Assembly (NCBI RefSeq): GCF_005233835.1
Contig: NZ_SZQA01000039.1
Span: forward strand, 1 to 64,000
Length of the DNA: 64,000 nt
Direction: 5' to 3'
From: Herbidospora galbida
GTDB lineage: Bacteria > Actinomycetota > Actinomycetes > Streptosporangiales > Streptosporangiaceae
Within the stretch, counting starts at the first letter, position 1, and each line of letters begins with the position of its first letter. Below, in pieces: positions 7,317 through 16,032 of the stretch. The notes beneath the pieces were generated by a model, which worked only from the letters and a program-made list of their open reading frames with translations, did not search any database and was not told where the DNA came from. The position numbers and the translations under genes are program-made.

Positions 7317-9344
7317 TCAGTGGACACCCTTCGTCGATTCGATCACGTCGGCGAGCTTACGTCGCAGCGCCTCGTAGAACATGCTCAGGGGGAACTCGTC
7401 CGGCAGGACGGCGTCCACCATGGCCTTCTGCTCCTCCGGCAGGTCCCGCTTGGCCCACTTAGAGGCCGGGTGGGGCGCGACGTAGGCGGCGACGAGGTCG
7501 TGGGCGGCCATCCAGTGGGCCAGCTTCGAGCGGTCGATGCCGTCGCGGTAGAGCTTCTCCACCTCGGCACGCAGGTCGGCGACGCCGCCCGCGACCCGGT
7601 CCCAGGCGATCGACAGGCGGTTGTCGGTCCACCGGACGATGTCGTTGCGGTGCAGGAAGGCGAACAGCAGCTGGCCGCCGAGCCCGTCGTAGTTGCGCAC
7701 CCGCTCGCCCGTGACCGGGAAGCGGAACAGCCGGTCGAACAGGATCGCGAGCTGCACGTAGCGGGCGTGCGGGACGCCGTCGGCCTCCAGCTTCACGGCC
7801 TCGCCGAACGCGGTCAGGTCGCAGCGCAGCTCCTCCAGGGAGTAGAGCCAGTAGGGCATCCGCTGCTTGATCATGAACGGGTCGAACGGCAGGTCGCCGT
7901 GGGAGTGGGTGCGGTCGTGCACCAGGTCCCACATCGTGAAGGTCTCCTGGGCGAGCTCCTGGGAGGCGACCAGGCGGGCGGCGTCCGGCGGCAGGTCGAG
8001 CTTGAGGGTCTTGGCGGCGGCGTCGGTCACCATGCGGAAGCGGGCGGCCTCGCGGTCGCAGAAGATGCCGCCCCAGGTGAAGCGCGGCGGGGTCTCCCTG
8101 ACCACCACGGTCTCCGGGAACAGGACGGCGGAGTTGGTGTCGTACCCGGCGGTGAAGTCCTCGAAGGCGATCGGCACGAACATCGGGTTGTCGTAGCCCC
8201 CGGCCTCCAGGTCGGCCAGCCACTGCGGCCAGACGGTCCTGATCCAGACCGCCTCCAGGTTCCGGTTCGGGTTGCCGTTCTGGGTGTACATCGGGAACAC
8301 CACGAGGTGCTCCAGCCCGTCGACGCGCTGCTCGTCGGGGTGGAAGGCGTTGAGCGAGTCGAGGAAGTCGGGCTTCCCGCCGGTCTCGGCCCACTTCGCC
8401 AGGTCCTTCCGCACCTCGGACAGGTAGACCTCGTCGTGCGGGAACCGGGGGGCCAGCTCGGCGACCTCCGCGGCGACCCGGCTGATCAGCGCGGTGTCGC
8501 CGGTGAAGGTGCCGTCCTTCTCCGTGTACGGCCGCAGCGCCTCGACGGCCTCCTTGAGCGCGCCGAACTCCGGCCGGCCCTCGGCGGCGGCCGCGTCGGT
8601 CTCGGGCGACCGGGCCGCCCAGGTCACGAGGTTGCCCCACAGCCGCGCGTGGTCGAGGTCGCCGATCGAGTCGTCGCCGAACAGGTCGGAGTCGGCGACC
8701 ACGACGACCCGGCCCGCCTTGAACGGCAGCGCGACGGCGAGCGGCGCGTTCGCGGGGGTGGCGCTCCCCGACGTCTGGAACAGGGCGGTCGCGCCGGGGG
8801 CGTCCAGGACGCCGGCGCGGTAGAAGCAGGCCCGCTGCACCCCGGCCAGCACGTCGGCCCCGTCGATCGAGGCGCGCACCGGCTCGCCGAGCACCCAGGA
8901 GGCCACGTTGTTGAACCGGTTCGCCGGGTCCTGGACGGTCGTGTGCACGACCCTCACGCCGAAGCGGGACAGCAGGTCACCCAGATTGGTGCCGTACTTC
9001 TCCTGCTCCTCCTCCGCGAGGACGACGAGCCCTCCCCCGGCCGCCACGAAGGCCTCGACGGCGTCGATCTCCTCCGGCGTGAACTCGGGGCTGCCGAGGC
9101 CGGTGGTGCGTTCCCAGCGCTGGGCCGACGGATGGGCGATGACCAGCACGTCCTGCCCGTCGAGGACAAGTGTCCCGTCCGTGTGGGCGGAAACCTGGTG
9201 CCCCAACCGGCGGAGAAGGTCGGCCGCACGGGCGTAGGAGTTGTCGTCGGGATGCCCGGGGTTCATCGCCTGTGCGACGTCGCGCCGGATCGTCCATGCC
9301 TCGCTGTGGCCCTCGTCGAACAGCACCTTAGGGAACGCAGTCAT
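7317..9344 (-). CDS. DUF6421-type protein with N-terminal GATase-like domain
   Basis: A 675-residue protein starting at ATG 9344, preceded by a good AGGAGA ribosome site; an in-frame start 66 nt upstream lacks one. The first ~230 residues look like a class I glutamine-amidotransferase/IFT52-like Rossmann domain (VLVIAHPSAQ, AAGGGLVVLAEEEQ, RVVVVADSDLFGDD) without an obvious Cys nucleophile. The remaining ~440 residues match, from memory, an actinobacterial domain of unknown function called DUF6421, with a conserved core around MWDLVHDRTHSHGDLPFDPF. The clustered His/Asp residues could bind a metal, which is inference. It heads an operon with an SDR and a threonine-aldolase-like enzyme. Function unknown. 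Confidence 0.75.
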   Translation of the reverse strand: MTAFPKVLFDEGHSEAWTIRRDVAQAMNPGHPDDNSYARAADLLRRLGHQVSAHTDGTLVLDGQDVLVIAHPSAQRWERTTGLGSPEFTPEEIDAVEAFVAAGGGLVVLAEEEQEKYGTNLGDLLSRFGVRVVHTTVQDPANRFNNVASWVLGEPVRASIDGADVLAGVQRACFYRAGVLDAPGATALFQTSGSATPANAPLAVALPFKAGRVVVVADSDLFGDDSIGDLDHARLWGNLVTWAARSPETDAAAAEGRPEFGALKEAVEALRPYTEKDGTFTGDTALISRVAAEVAELAPRFPHDEVYLSEVRKDLAKWAETGGKPDFLDSLNAFHPDEQRVDGLEHLVVFPMYTQNGNPNRNLEAVWIRTVWPQWLADLEAGGYDNPMFVPIAFEDFTAGYDTNSAVLFPETVVVRETPPRFTWGGIFCDREAARFRMVTDAAAKTLKLDLPPDAARLVASQELAQETFTMWDLVHDRTHSHGDLPFDPFMIKQRMPYWLYSLEELRCDLTAFGEAVKLEADGVPHARYVQLAILFDRLFRFPVTGERVRNYDGLGGQLLFAFLHRNDIVRWTDNRLSIAWDRVAGGVADLRAEVEKLYRDGIDRSKLAHWMAAHDLVAAYVAPHPASKWAKRDLPEEQKAMVDAVLPDEFPLSMFYEALRRKLADVIESTKGVH

Positions 9345-9410
9345 GAAATTTCTCCTGCTATCGATACCTCTTGACGAAAAATATATGCCAATGTCCGGAT
9401 GTAACCGCAA

Positions 9411-9428
9411 GTCACTCTCTGGAGTGAC
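9411..9428. promoter_or_regulatory. Inverted repeat between divergent genes (candidate operator)
   Basis: GTCACTC (9411-9417) and GAGTGAC (9422-9428) form 7-bp arms with a 4-nt spacer. The repeat lies in the 172-nt region between the DUF6421 operon (leftward, start 9344) and the membrane protein gene (rightward, start 9517). An AT-rich segment at about 9376-9392 could hold the leftward promoter. The binding protein is unknown. Confidence 0.4.
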
Positions 9429-9516
9429 ACCGAATCACCCTCATTAGGGACGTTGTCCCGCGTCCCGGGTCCGTAACGTCCGCCGCGTTGAGAGATACCC
9501 GAGGGGGATTCGAGAG

Positions 9517-10218
9517 ATGTTCAAGAGCACAACCGGCTTCCGGCGCTGGGCCACCGGTCTCCTGCTGATCGTTTCGCCGCTGTTGCAGTTCGTCGCGGTG
9601 GTGGTCGACCCCGGCACGTGGGGCGACATCCGCGAGTCGGTGAGCTACCAGGACAACCCGGCCATGGCGCAGCTCCAGTCGGCGCTGTACCACTGGTCGT
9701 GGATGCTGCTCCCGGTGGCCCTGATCGGCGTCCTGCACTTCGCCCGTAAGCGCGGCGCGGTGCTCGCCCACATCGGCGGGACGATGGCCGTGATCGGCTT
9801 CCTGGCGCTGTCGGCGCTGCTGATGGTCGACCCGGTCGAGTGGTACCTGGGGCAGCACAACACCCCCGAGCAGGCCGCGAAGATCTTCGACGAGATGTTC
9901 AACCTGCCCGGCGTGGTCTTCGGCTTCCAGATGCCGTGGCTGTTCTTCGGCCCGATCGGGGCCGGCCTGGTCGCCATCGCCCTGTGGCGGGCGAAGTTCG
10001 CCCCGCTCTGGACGACCATCCTGATCCTGATCGGCTGGTGGGTCGGCTTCGTCCTGGAGTACGGCCCGGTCACGCTGTTCACCTGGGGCGTCCCGGTGAT
10101 CGCCTTCGGCTACTGGGGCGTCAAGATCCTGCGCATGTCGGACGCGGAGTGGATCTCCTACTACCCGACGGCCCCGGGCGTGACCACACCCGACTCGTAC
10201 GCGAACACGACCGCCTGA
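9517..10218 (+). CDS. Membrane protein of unknown function
   Basis: A 233-residue integral membrane protein with about five or six hydrophobic helices (near residues 12-30, 63-80, 86-106, 138-160, 164-185, 188-206). The loop after the first helix is rich in acidic residues, and the tail after the last helix is soluble. I do not recognise a family. The start follows a purine-rich GAGGGGG stretch. Its last 58 nt overlap the end of the convergent LuxR regulator gene. Confidence 0.7.
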   Translation: MFKSTTGFRRWATGLLLIVSPLLQFVAVVVDPGTWGDIRESVSYQDNPAMAQLQSALYHWSWMLLPVALIGVLHFARKRGAVLAHIGGTMAVIGFLALSALLMVDPVEWYLGQHNTPEQAAKIFDEMFNLPGVVFGFQMPWLFFGPIGAGLVAIALWRAKFAPLWTTILILIGWWVGFVLEYGPVTLFTWGVPVIAFGYWGVKILRMSDAEWISYYPTAPGVTTPDSYANTTA

Positions 10219-10826
10219 GCGCGGTCGCGCAGGTTCAGCTTCATCAGCACCCGCGCGACATGGGTCTTGACCGTGGCCTCACCGACGAAGAGCGCGCTCG
10301 CGATCTCGGCGTTGGTGAGGCCTTTGGCGAGCATGCGGAGCACTTCCAGCTCACGCGGCGTCAGCTCGGCGAGCTGCGGCGGCCGGACCGGCTCGTGGCG
10401 GCCGGCGAAGGAGGCGATCACCCGCGTGGTGACCGCCGGGTCGAGCAGCCCGTCGCCGGCGGCGACCACCCTGACGGCCTCCACGAGCTGCTCGGGCGGC
10501 GACACCTTGAGCAGGAAGCCGCTGGTCCCGGCCCTGAGGGCGGCGTAGAGGTTCTCGTCGGTGTCGAAGGTGGTCAGCATGATGACCTTGGGCGGGCTGG
10601 GGGTTTCGAGCAGCTGCCGGGCGGCGGTCAGGCCGTCCATGCGCGGCATCGAGATGTCCATCAGGACGACGTCCGGCCGCACCCGGCGGGCCACCGCGAC
10701 GGCCTCCACGCCGTCGGCGGCCTCGCCCACGACCTCCATGCCCGGCTCGCTCTCCACCACCATGCGGAGACCGGCCCGGATCATGGCCTGGTCGTCGGCC
10801 AGGACGATCCTGATGTTCTCGCTCAT
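10161..10826 (-). CDS. LuxR/NarL-family response regulator
   Basis: A 221-residue response regulator paired with the kinase just upstream. The receiver has D11-D12, phospho-acceptor D57 in VLMDISMPRMDG, T87-class switch in MLTTFD and the Lys in FLLKVSPP. The LuxR helix-turn-helix (about 150-210) contains LTPRELEVLRMLAKG and VGEATVKTHVARVL. The ATG overlaps the kinase stop by 4 nt (ATGA), so the two are translated together. This subtype (DesR/LiaR-like) is common in actinomycetes; targets cannot be read here. Confidence 0.93.
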   Translation of the reverse strand: MSENIRIVLADDQAMIRAGLRMVVESEPGMEVVGEAADGVEAVAVARRVRPDVVLMDISMPRMDGLTAARQLLETPSPPKVIMLTTFDTDENLYAALRAGTSGFLLKVSPPEQLVEAVRVVAAGDGLLDPAVTTRVIASFAGRHEPVRPPQLAELTPRELEVLRMLAKGLTNAEIASALFVGEATVKTHVARVLMKLNLRDRAQAVVFAYESGVVTPGAVG

Positions 10827-11971
10827 ACCAGGACAACTCCCGGGGACGTCGGCAGCACCGCGCAGACGCGGAACCCGCCCTCTTCACGCGGCCCCGCGTC
10901 GAGCGTGCCGCCGAACAGCTCGGCCCGCTCGCGCATGCCGATGAGGCCGTTGCCGGTCGACAGCCCGTCGGTCCCGGTGGCCCTGCCGTTGTCGGTCACC
11001 TCCAGGGTGACCGAGAGCGGGTGATAGGTGATCTTGATCTGTACGTCGGCCTCACCGGCGTACTTCACCGCGTTGGTGAGCGCCTCCTGGACGATCCGGT
11101 AGGCCGACAGGTCGAGGCCGGGAGCCAGCCGCACCGGCTCGCCGGCGACCGTCAGGGTGACCGTCAGGGGGGTGTTGCTGACCGTGGAGATCAGGTTCTG
11201 CACCATGTCGAGGCCGGGCTGGGGCAGCGCCTCGTCCTGCGGCATCCGCAGCGCACCCAGCATGACCCGCAGCTCGTTGACGGCGTCGCGGCCGGCCTGC
11301 TCGATGCCGGTCAGCACGGGGTTCTCGCCGCCCTGCGCGCGGCGCAGCCCGGCGGCCTGCATGACCATCATGCTGACGCTGTGGGCGACCACGTCGTGCA
11401 GTTCGCGGGCGATCCGGCTGCGCTCGGCGGCGACCGCCTCGGCGGCCCGGCGCTCCCGCTCGACCTCGGCCAGCGCGGCCTCCTTCGCGGCCCGCTGCGC
11501 GCGCACCAGCCACGCCCGCACGGCCACGCCCGTCAGATAGGCGAAGCCGAACATGACCGTGAGGTAGATCGCCTCGGAGATCGGCAGCACCCGCATGTCG
11601 ACCGCGCCCACGTCGAAGATCAGGATTCCGCCTCCGGCCCAGGGGCCGCCCTTTCGCAGGTTCAGCCGCGCGCCCAGCCCGTGGAAGCCGATGAGCAGGG
11701 CCATCAGCTGGTGGACCTGACAGGCCTCGTATCCCTGGCGGTGCCAGAGGAACTGGAGCAGCACCGTGCCGACGAACACCAGGATCGGCGCTCCGCGCAT
11801 GAAGCAGAGCAGACCGCCGGCGATCAGGGCCTGCGGGATCCACCAGAGCTCGGGATTCTGGGCTGCGCCGTAGCTGGTCGCGGAGGTGAAGGCCTCAAGA
11901 ATGCCGACGGCCGCGACGGCGGCGCCGATGAGGAGGTCGCTCCGTGAGGGCGCGGGGATGCGGAGGGCCAT
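10823..11971 (-). CDS. Sensor histidine kinase, DesK/NarL type
   Basis: A 382-residue kinase. The N-terminal half carries about four to six short hydrophobic helices with little outside the membrane, then a coiled region (about 158-185), HisKA_3 with the phospho-acceptor H192 in ARELHDVVAHS, and a HATPase_c domain (about 285-375) with EALTNAVKYA and TDNG boxes. Kinases of this design often sense the membrane state. It precedes and overlaps its regulator by 4 nt. The stimulus is unknown. Confidence 0.92.
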   Translation of the reverse strand: MALRIPAPSRSDLLIGAAVAAVGILEAFTSATSYGAAQNPELWWIPQALIAGGLLCFMRGAPILVFVGTVLLQFLWHRQGYEACQVHQLMALLIGFHGLGARLNLRKGGPWAGGGILIFDVGAVDMRVLPISEAIYLTVMFGFAYLTGVAVRAWLVRAQRAAKEAALAEVERERRAAEAVAAERSRIARELHDVVAHSVSMMVMQAAGLRRAQGGENPVLTGIEQAGRDAVNELRVMLGALRMPQDEALPQPGLDMVQNLISTVSNTPLTVTLTVAGEPVRLAPGLDLSAYRIVQEALTNAVKYAGEADVQIKITYHPLSVTLEVTDNGRATGTDGLSTGNGLIGMRERAELFGGTLDAGPREEGGFRVCAVLPTSPGVVLV

Positions 11972-12032
11972 GGTGGCAGATTAGTGTGTCCTGGTCGCCC
12001 CGCGAAGCGGCAGGTCGCCACCTTCGATCCGA

Positions 12033-12050
12033 TTGCAAGTGAAATGCAAG
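12033..12050. repeat. Direct repeat of two heptamers with 11-bp period
   Basis: TTGCAAG (12033-12039) and ATGCAAG (12044-12050) are separated by 4 bp, placing them one helical turn apart. The site lies 116 nt before the start of the protease-like gene at 12166, in a 194-nt region divergent from the kinase at 11971. Heptamer direct repeats with 11-bp spacing are the usual arrangement of SARP-type activator sites, but two copies can arise by chance. Confidence 0.3.
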
Positions 12051-12165
12051 CCTTGGCGTGATCCTTGGCCGGTATCAGATGAGTTTCGGTGACCGTGTGA
12101 ACCCTTGCCGGGGTTTCCGGCCACTGAGACGCTGGAATTCGTCGTTCATCGGTAAGGAGGCGGAC

Positions 12166-13629
12166 ATGCCCCGCCTGGCAGTCATCGCGGGGCTCGGTGC
12201 CCTCGGTGTCCTGGGCATGCCCTTGTTGCATCCCCACCCCAGCGGATCGACCGACCGGGTCACACCGGGGGCCGTCCGGGTGGAGTCCGAGTCCACGGTC
12301 TCCGTCACCCTCATCGACGACCGCGCCCGTCTTCAGCGCTTCGAGCGCGAATACGAGGTGGAACTGGCGACGGGCAGCGGATTCACCGTCACGCCCGACG
12401 GCGTGATCGTGACGGCGACCCAGGTCGTCCGGTCCGACAAGGACCTGCAGGTGTACGCCGCCAACCGGGTCTTCGCCGAGTACTTCAAGGTCGACGTCCC
12501 GGCCGACTTCGACCGTCACACGGTCGACGACCCCGACCTCAACATCCGCCTGCAGGCCTGTTATCCGCCGCGCACCCAGAACTCGACCTGCAACGCCACG
12601 GTCGAGACGAAGGTGACCGCCTTCCCCTACCTCGACCCGGCGCTGCCCGAGGGCCTCGCGGCCGAGGTGCTGTCGGCGGGCGACACGCCGTCGGCCCCGG
12701 CGGTGCTGAAGGTCAACGCGGGCCCGAAGAACAACCTGCCGACCGTGCCGATGGGCACCACGATCGGCGCCGAGGTCGAGTCGGTCGACGTCATGACGCT
12801 GGCCACCCGCCCGTCGGCGAAGGCGCCGCCGAAGATGGACACGGCCCACTTCGACCCGCCGGGCAGCCGCAACTTCAAAGCGGCGGAACGTGACAAAATC
12901 GACAAACTCATCGAAGCAGGCGCGATCGGCGCCGCGGTGATCGACGACCGCAAGAGCGAGGTGGTCGGGGTGCTGTCGGGGGGCGGCAGCCTGCCCGCCA
13001 CCGTGACGCCCGTCGACGAGATCCGCACCGCCCTGGTGGCGGCCGGGGTGACGCCCCGCCGGGGACCCGTCGACGTCGTCTACGAACAGGCGCTCGCCGC
13101 CTACCACAACAAGCTCTACGCCAACGCGGCGCCGGTGCTGCAGCAGGTGCTGACCCTGCGGCAGGACCACGCCGTGGCGCTCGACTATCTCCGCGTCTCG
13201 AAGGCCAAGGCCAACACCGCCGAAGACGCGGCGAAGAAGAAGCCCTCGCCCGTCGCCGTCCCGGCGCCTTCGCCGGGGGTGGCGTCGTGGATCTGGATCA
13301 CCGGGGGGGTCGTGCTCGTGGGGGCCGTCATGGCCGGGTCGGTGCCGTTCCTGCTGCGGCGCCGGCGCAACGGGGTGGACCAGCAGGACACATCGGGGGA
13401 GAACCACGCGTTGGTCACGTCATGGCCGGCCCAGACGGAGGTCTACCGCACTCCGAATCCCGGGCAGCCCGTCATGGACATCTCCCCTGCGGGAGGTCAG
13501 CCGCACGTCTCCAACCCCGGCTCGAACCCGGGCGGGACGTCGAAGAAGTTCTGCACCCAGTGCGGCATGCGGCTGGGCCACGCCCACCGGTTCTGCGGCT
13601 TCTGCGGTCATCCGTCGGACGCGCCATGA
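12166..13629 (+). CDS. Membrane-anchored, catalytically degenerate trypsin-like protein with C-terminal zinc ribbon
   Basis: A 487-residue protein; ATG 12166 is preceded by AAGGAGG. A short hydrophobic N-terminus (about 1-22) is followed by a DegP-like beta-barrel: TGSGFTVTPDGVIVTATQVV (69-88) matches the family strand but has Gln86 where the catalytic His normally sits, and GAIGAAVID (252-260) replaces the GxSGG nucleophile loop. It therefore looks like a pseudo-protease. A short helical repeat-like region (about 303-345), a membrane helix (about 373-397) and a C-terminal four-Cys zinc ribbon (CTQCGM...FCGFCGH) follow. The stop overlaps the Ser/Thr kinase start (ATGA), so both products probably act together, perhaps as a sensor or scaffold (inference). 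Confidence 0.8.
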   Translation: MPRLAVIAGLGALGVLGMPLLHPHPSGSTDRVTPGAVRVESESTVSVTLIDDRARLQRFEREYEVELATGSGFTVTPDGVIVTATQVVRSDKDLQVYAANRVFAEYFKVDVPADFDRHTVDDPDLNIRLQACYPPRTQNSTCNATVETKVTAFPYLDPALPEGLAAEVLSAGDTPSAPAVLKVNAGPKNNLPTVPMGTTIGAEVESVDVMTLATRPSAKAPPKMDTAHFDPPGSRNFKAAERDKIDKLIEAGAIGAAVIDDRKSEVVGVLSGGGSLPATVTPVDEIRTALVAAGVTPRRGPVDVVYEQALAAYHNKLYANAAPVLQQVLTLRQDHAVALDYLRVSKAKANTAEDAAKKKPSPVAVPAPSPGVASWIWITGGVVLVGAVMAGSVPFLLRRRRNGVDQQDTSGENHALVTSWPAQTEVYRTPNPGQPVMDISPAGGQPHVSNPGSNPGGTSKKFCTQCGMRLGHAHRFCGFCGHPSDAP

Positions 13630-15266
13630 GCGCCGAACTGCCGGCGCTGGTGGGGCAGCGGATCGGCGACTACACGATCGAGGCGGTGGTCGGCCGGGGC
13701 GGCATGGCCACCGTCTACCGCGCGCGCGACCAGCGGCTCGGCCGCGCGGTCGCGCTCAAGGTGCTGGCCCCGCAGCTCGCCGAGGACAGCCGGTTCCGCG
13801 ACCGGTTCGTGCGCGAGTCGCGGCTGGTGGCCTCGATCGACCACCCGCACATCATCCCGATCTACGAGGCCGGCGAGCACGACGGGATGCTGTTCATCGC
13901 GATGCGCTACGTCGACGGCGGCAGCGACCTGCGCAAGCTGGTGCAGTCCAACGGCCCGCTGCCGGTGGCGCGGGCCAACCACCTGTTCTCGCAGATCGCC
14001 TCGGCCCTCGACGAGGCCCACGCGAACGGGCTCGTGCACCGCGACGTGAAGCCGGCCAACATCCTGGTCACCGGCAACGACCACGTCTACCTGACCGACT
14101 TCGGCCTGACCAAGAGCTCCTCGGCCGACACCGGCCTGACCAGCCACGGCCACTTCATGGGCACCCCGCGCTACGTCGCGCCGGAGCAGATCCGGGGCCT
14201 GCCGGTCGACGGCCGCGCCGACGGCTACGCCTTCGCGTGCGTCGTCTACGAGGCCCTGGCCGGGCTGCCGCCGTTCCAGCGCGACACCGAGCTCGCGCTG
14301 CTCTACGCGCACGTCTCCCACGACCCGCCGCCGCTGACGCCCTACCGGCCCGACCTGCCCCACACGGTGAACCAGGTGTTGTCGCGGGCGCTGTCGAAGT
14401 CGCCGCTCGACCGTTACCCGACGTGCACGGCGTTCGTCTCGGCCCTGCGCGACGCGATCAGCGGCACCGAGGGCGATTTCCCCAGCCCGGTGTCGGGCCC
14501 GCGGCAGTCGTGGCCCTCGACGCCTCCGGGGACCGTCTACCAGAACCCGATCTCCAACCCGCCCTACACGCATCCGTCGCACCCCTCCCACCCCTCGCGG
14601 GTGTCGCAGGTGGCGACGGCCCCGGCCGGGGTGCCGCAGAAGAAGAAGTTCCCGCTGGTCCCGGTGGTCGGCGGGGTGCTGGCCCTGGGGCTGATCGCGG
14701 CGGGCGCGGTCTACATCGTCAGCCAGAGCGGCGGCGACGGGCAGGCGTCATGGAACACGTTCCCGGGCAACGTCGCGGCCCCCTACAGCTTCGACTACCC
14801 GTCCACCTGGACCCGCAAGGACTACTCCGACCAGCACGTCACCATCGCGGCCTCGGCCGACGCCTTCGACGCGCTGTTCAGCGTGCCCGGCAACCCCGAC
14901 TGGTCGGGGGTCAACCCGATCATCACCGGCTCCCCCGACAAGTCGAGCGGCGTGATCGCCCAGACCACCGACACGATCTCGGCCGGCGACGCGCTGGAGT
15001 CGGTGCAGGCCGGGCTCCAGGCGACGCTGCCCGGCGTGGTGTCGATCCCGGGCGCGCCCGAGCCGACGTCGGTGGGCGGGCAGCCCGGGTTCAAGGTCAG
15101 CGGCTTCCTGAGCGACGCGGCCGGCGCGGGGCGGCTCGACTTCCGCAGCTTCCTGGTGACCCGGACCGGCCAGCCGTCGGCGCTGATGACGTTCTTCTGC
15201 CCGACGGCCAAGTGCGACGACACGATGATCACCACGATCATCTCGAGCGTGAAGTTCACCCAGTAG
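13626..15266 (+). CDS. Membrane Ser/Thr protein kinase (PknB-like) with extracytoplasmic domain
   Basis: A 546-residue Hanks-type kinase. The kinase domain (about 15-280) has the glycine loop GRGGMATVY, ATP-binding K45 in ALKVLA, catalytic HRDVKPAN (D140), DFG (D158) and the activation segment MGTPRYVAPEQ. A Pro/Ser/His-rich linker leads to one membrane helix (about 343-366) and a ~180-residue outer domain without PASTA repeats, which resembles small lipoprotein-like beta domains and is probably the sensor. ATG 13626 overlaps the stop of the pseudo-protease gene by 4 nt. The last 11 nt overlap the end of the convergent B12 importer ATPase gene. Confidence 0.92.
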   Translation: MSAELPALVGQRIGDYTIEAVVGRGGMATVYRARDQRLGRAVALKVLAPQLAEDSRFRDRFVRESRLVASIDHPHIIPIYEAGEHDGMLFIAMRYVDGGSDLRKLVQSNGPLPVARANHLFSQIASALDEAHANGLVHRDVKPANILVTGNDHVYLTDFGLTKSSSADTGLTSHGHFMGTPRYVAPEQIRGLPVDGRADGYAFACVVYEALAGLPPFQRDTELALLYAHVSHDPPPLTPYRPDLPHTVNQVLSRALSKSPLDRYPTCTAFVSALRDAISGTEGDFPSPVSGPRQSWPSTPPGTVYQNPISNPPYTHPSHPSHPSRVSQVATAPAGVPQKKKFPLVPVVGGVLALGLIAAGAVYIVSQSGGDGQASWNTFPGNVAAPYSFDYPSTWTRKDYSDQHVTIAASADAFDALFSVPGNPDWSGVNPIITGSPDKSSGVIAQTTDTISAGDALESVQAGLQATLPGVVSIPGAPEPTSVGGQPGFKVSGFLSDAAGAGRLDFRSFLVTRTGQPSALMTFFCPTAKCDDTMITTIISSVKFTQ

Positions 15267-16032
15267 GGCGGCGCAGGTGCACGACGGGCCGCCCGGCCGG
15301 TCCGGCGCCGATGCTCACGCGGGCGCCGAAGTGACGGGTGACGAGGTCCTCGGTCAGCACCTCGCCGGGGCCGCCGGCCGCCACGGCCGTGCCGCCGCTC
15401 ATCAGGAGCAGGTCGTCGGCGTACTGGGCGGCCAGAGTGAGGTCGTGCAGGGTGCTGACGACGGTGAGGCCGTCGTCGCGGCGCAGCCGGTCGACCAGTT
15501 CCAGCACCTGCTGCTGGTGACCGAGGTCCAGGGCCGTGGTCGGCTCGTCGAGGAGCAGCACGGGCGCCTGCTGGGTGAGCGCGCGGGCCAGCACCACCCG
15601 CTGGCGCTCGCCGCCGCTGAGCCGCTCCAGAGGCCGCGCGGCCAGGCCGGTGAGGTCGAGGCGGTCGAGCACCGCGCGGGCGGTCTCGGTGTCGCGGGCG
15701 CTCTCGCGCCCCCAATAGGGGATGTACGGCGTCCGCCCCAGCAGGGCGTACTCGTGGACGGTCATGTCGGGCGGCAGCAGCGGGCTCTGCGGCGCGTAGG
15801 CCAGCACCCGGGCGCGGTCGCGGGGCGCGAGGTCGCGTACCGGACGGCCGCCCACGGTGATCAGCCCCGTGTGGGGCAGCAGGCCCATGACGGCCTTGAG
15901 CAGGGTCGACTTCCCTGCCCCGTTGGGCCCGATGACGGCCAGCCAGCGGCCCTCGCGGGCGGTGGCGGTGACGCCGCGCAGGACCGGCCGCCCGCCGAGG
16001 TCCACGCCCACGTCGGTGATCTCGACGGTCAC
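15256..16032 (-). CDS. btuD: Vitamin B12 ABC transporter ATP-binding protein
   Basis: A 258-residue ABC ATPase of the FecE/BtuD class. Walker A is GPNGAGKST (35-43), Q-loop in YAPQSP, signature LSGGERQRV, Walker B VLLLDEPT, and the switch His in STLHDLT. It energises import through the FecCD-type permease encoded just upstream. The GTG start (16030-16032) overlaps the permease stop as GTGA. The assignment to cobalamin rather than siderophore rests on the cobalamin riboswitch before btuF (18130-18265). Confidence 0.88.
   Translation of the reverse strand: MTVEITDVGVDLGGRPVLRGVTATAREGRWLAVIGPNGAGKSTLLKAVMGLLPHTGLITVGGRPVRDLAPRDRARVLAYAPQSPLLPPDMTVHEYALLGRTPYIPYWGRESARDTETARAVLDRLDLTGLAARPLERLSGGERQRVVLARALTQQAPVLLLDEPTTALDLGHQQQVLELVDRLRRDDGLTVVSTLHDLTLAAQYADDLLLMSGGTAVAAGGPGEVLTEDLVTRHFGARVSIGAGPAGRPVVHLRRPTG

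Noticed and set aside
12166-13629. Active secreted protease
   Set aside because: The catalytic His and Ser positions are replaced (Gln86, GAIGAAVID), so an active S1 protease is not supported.
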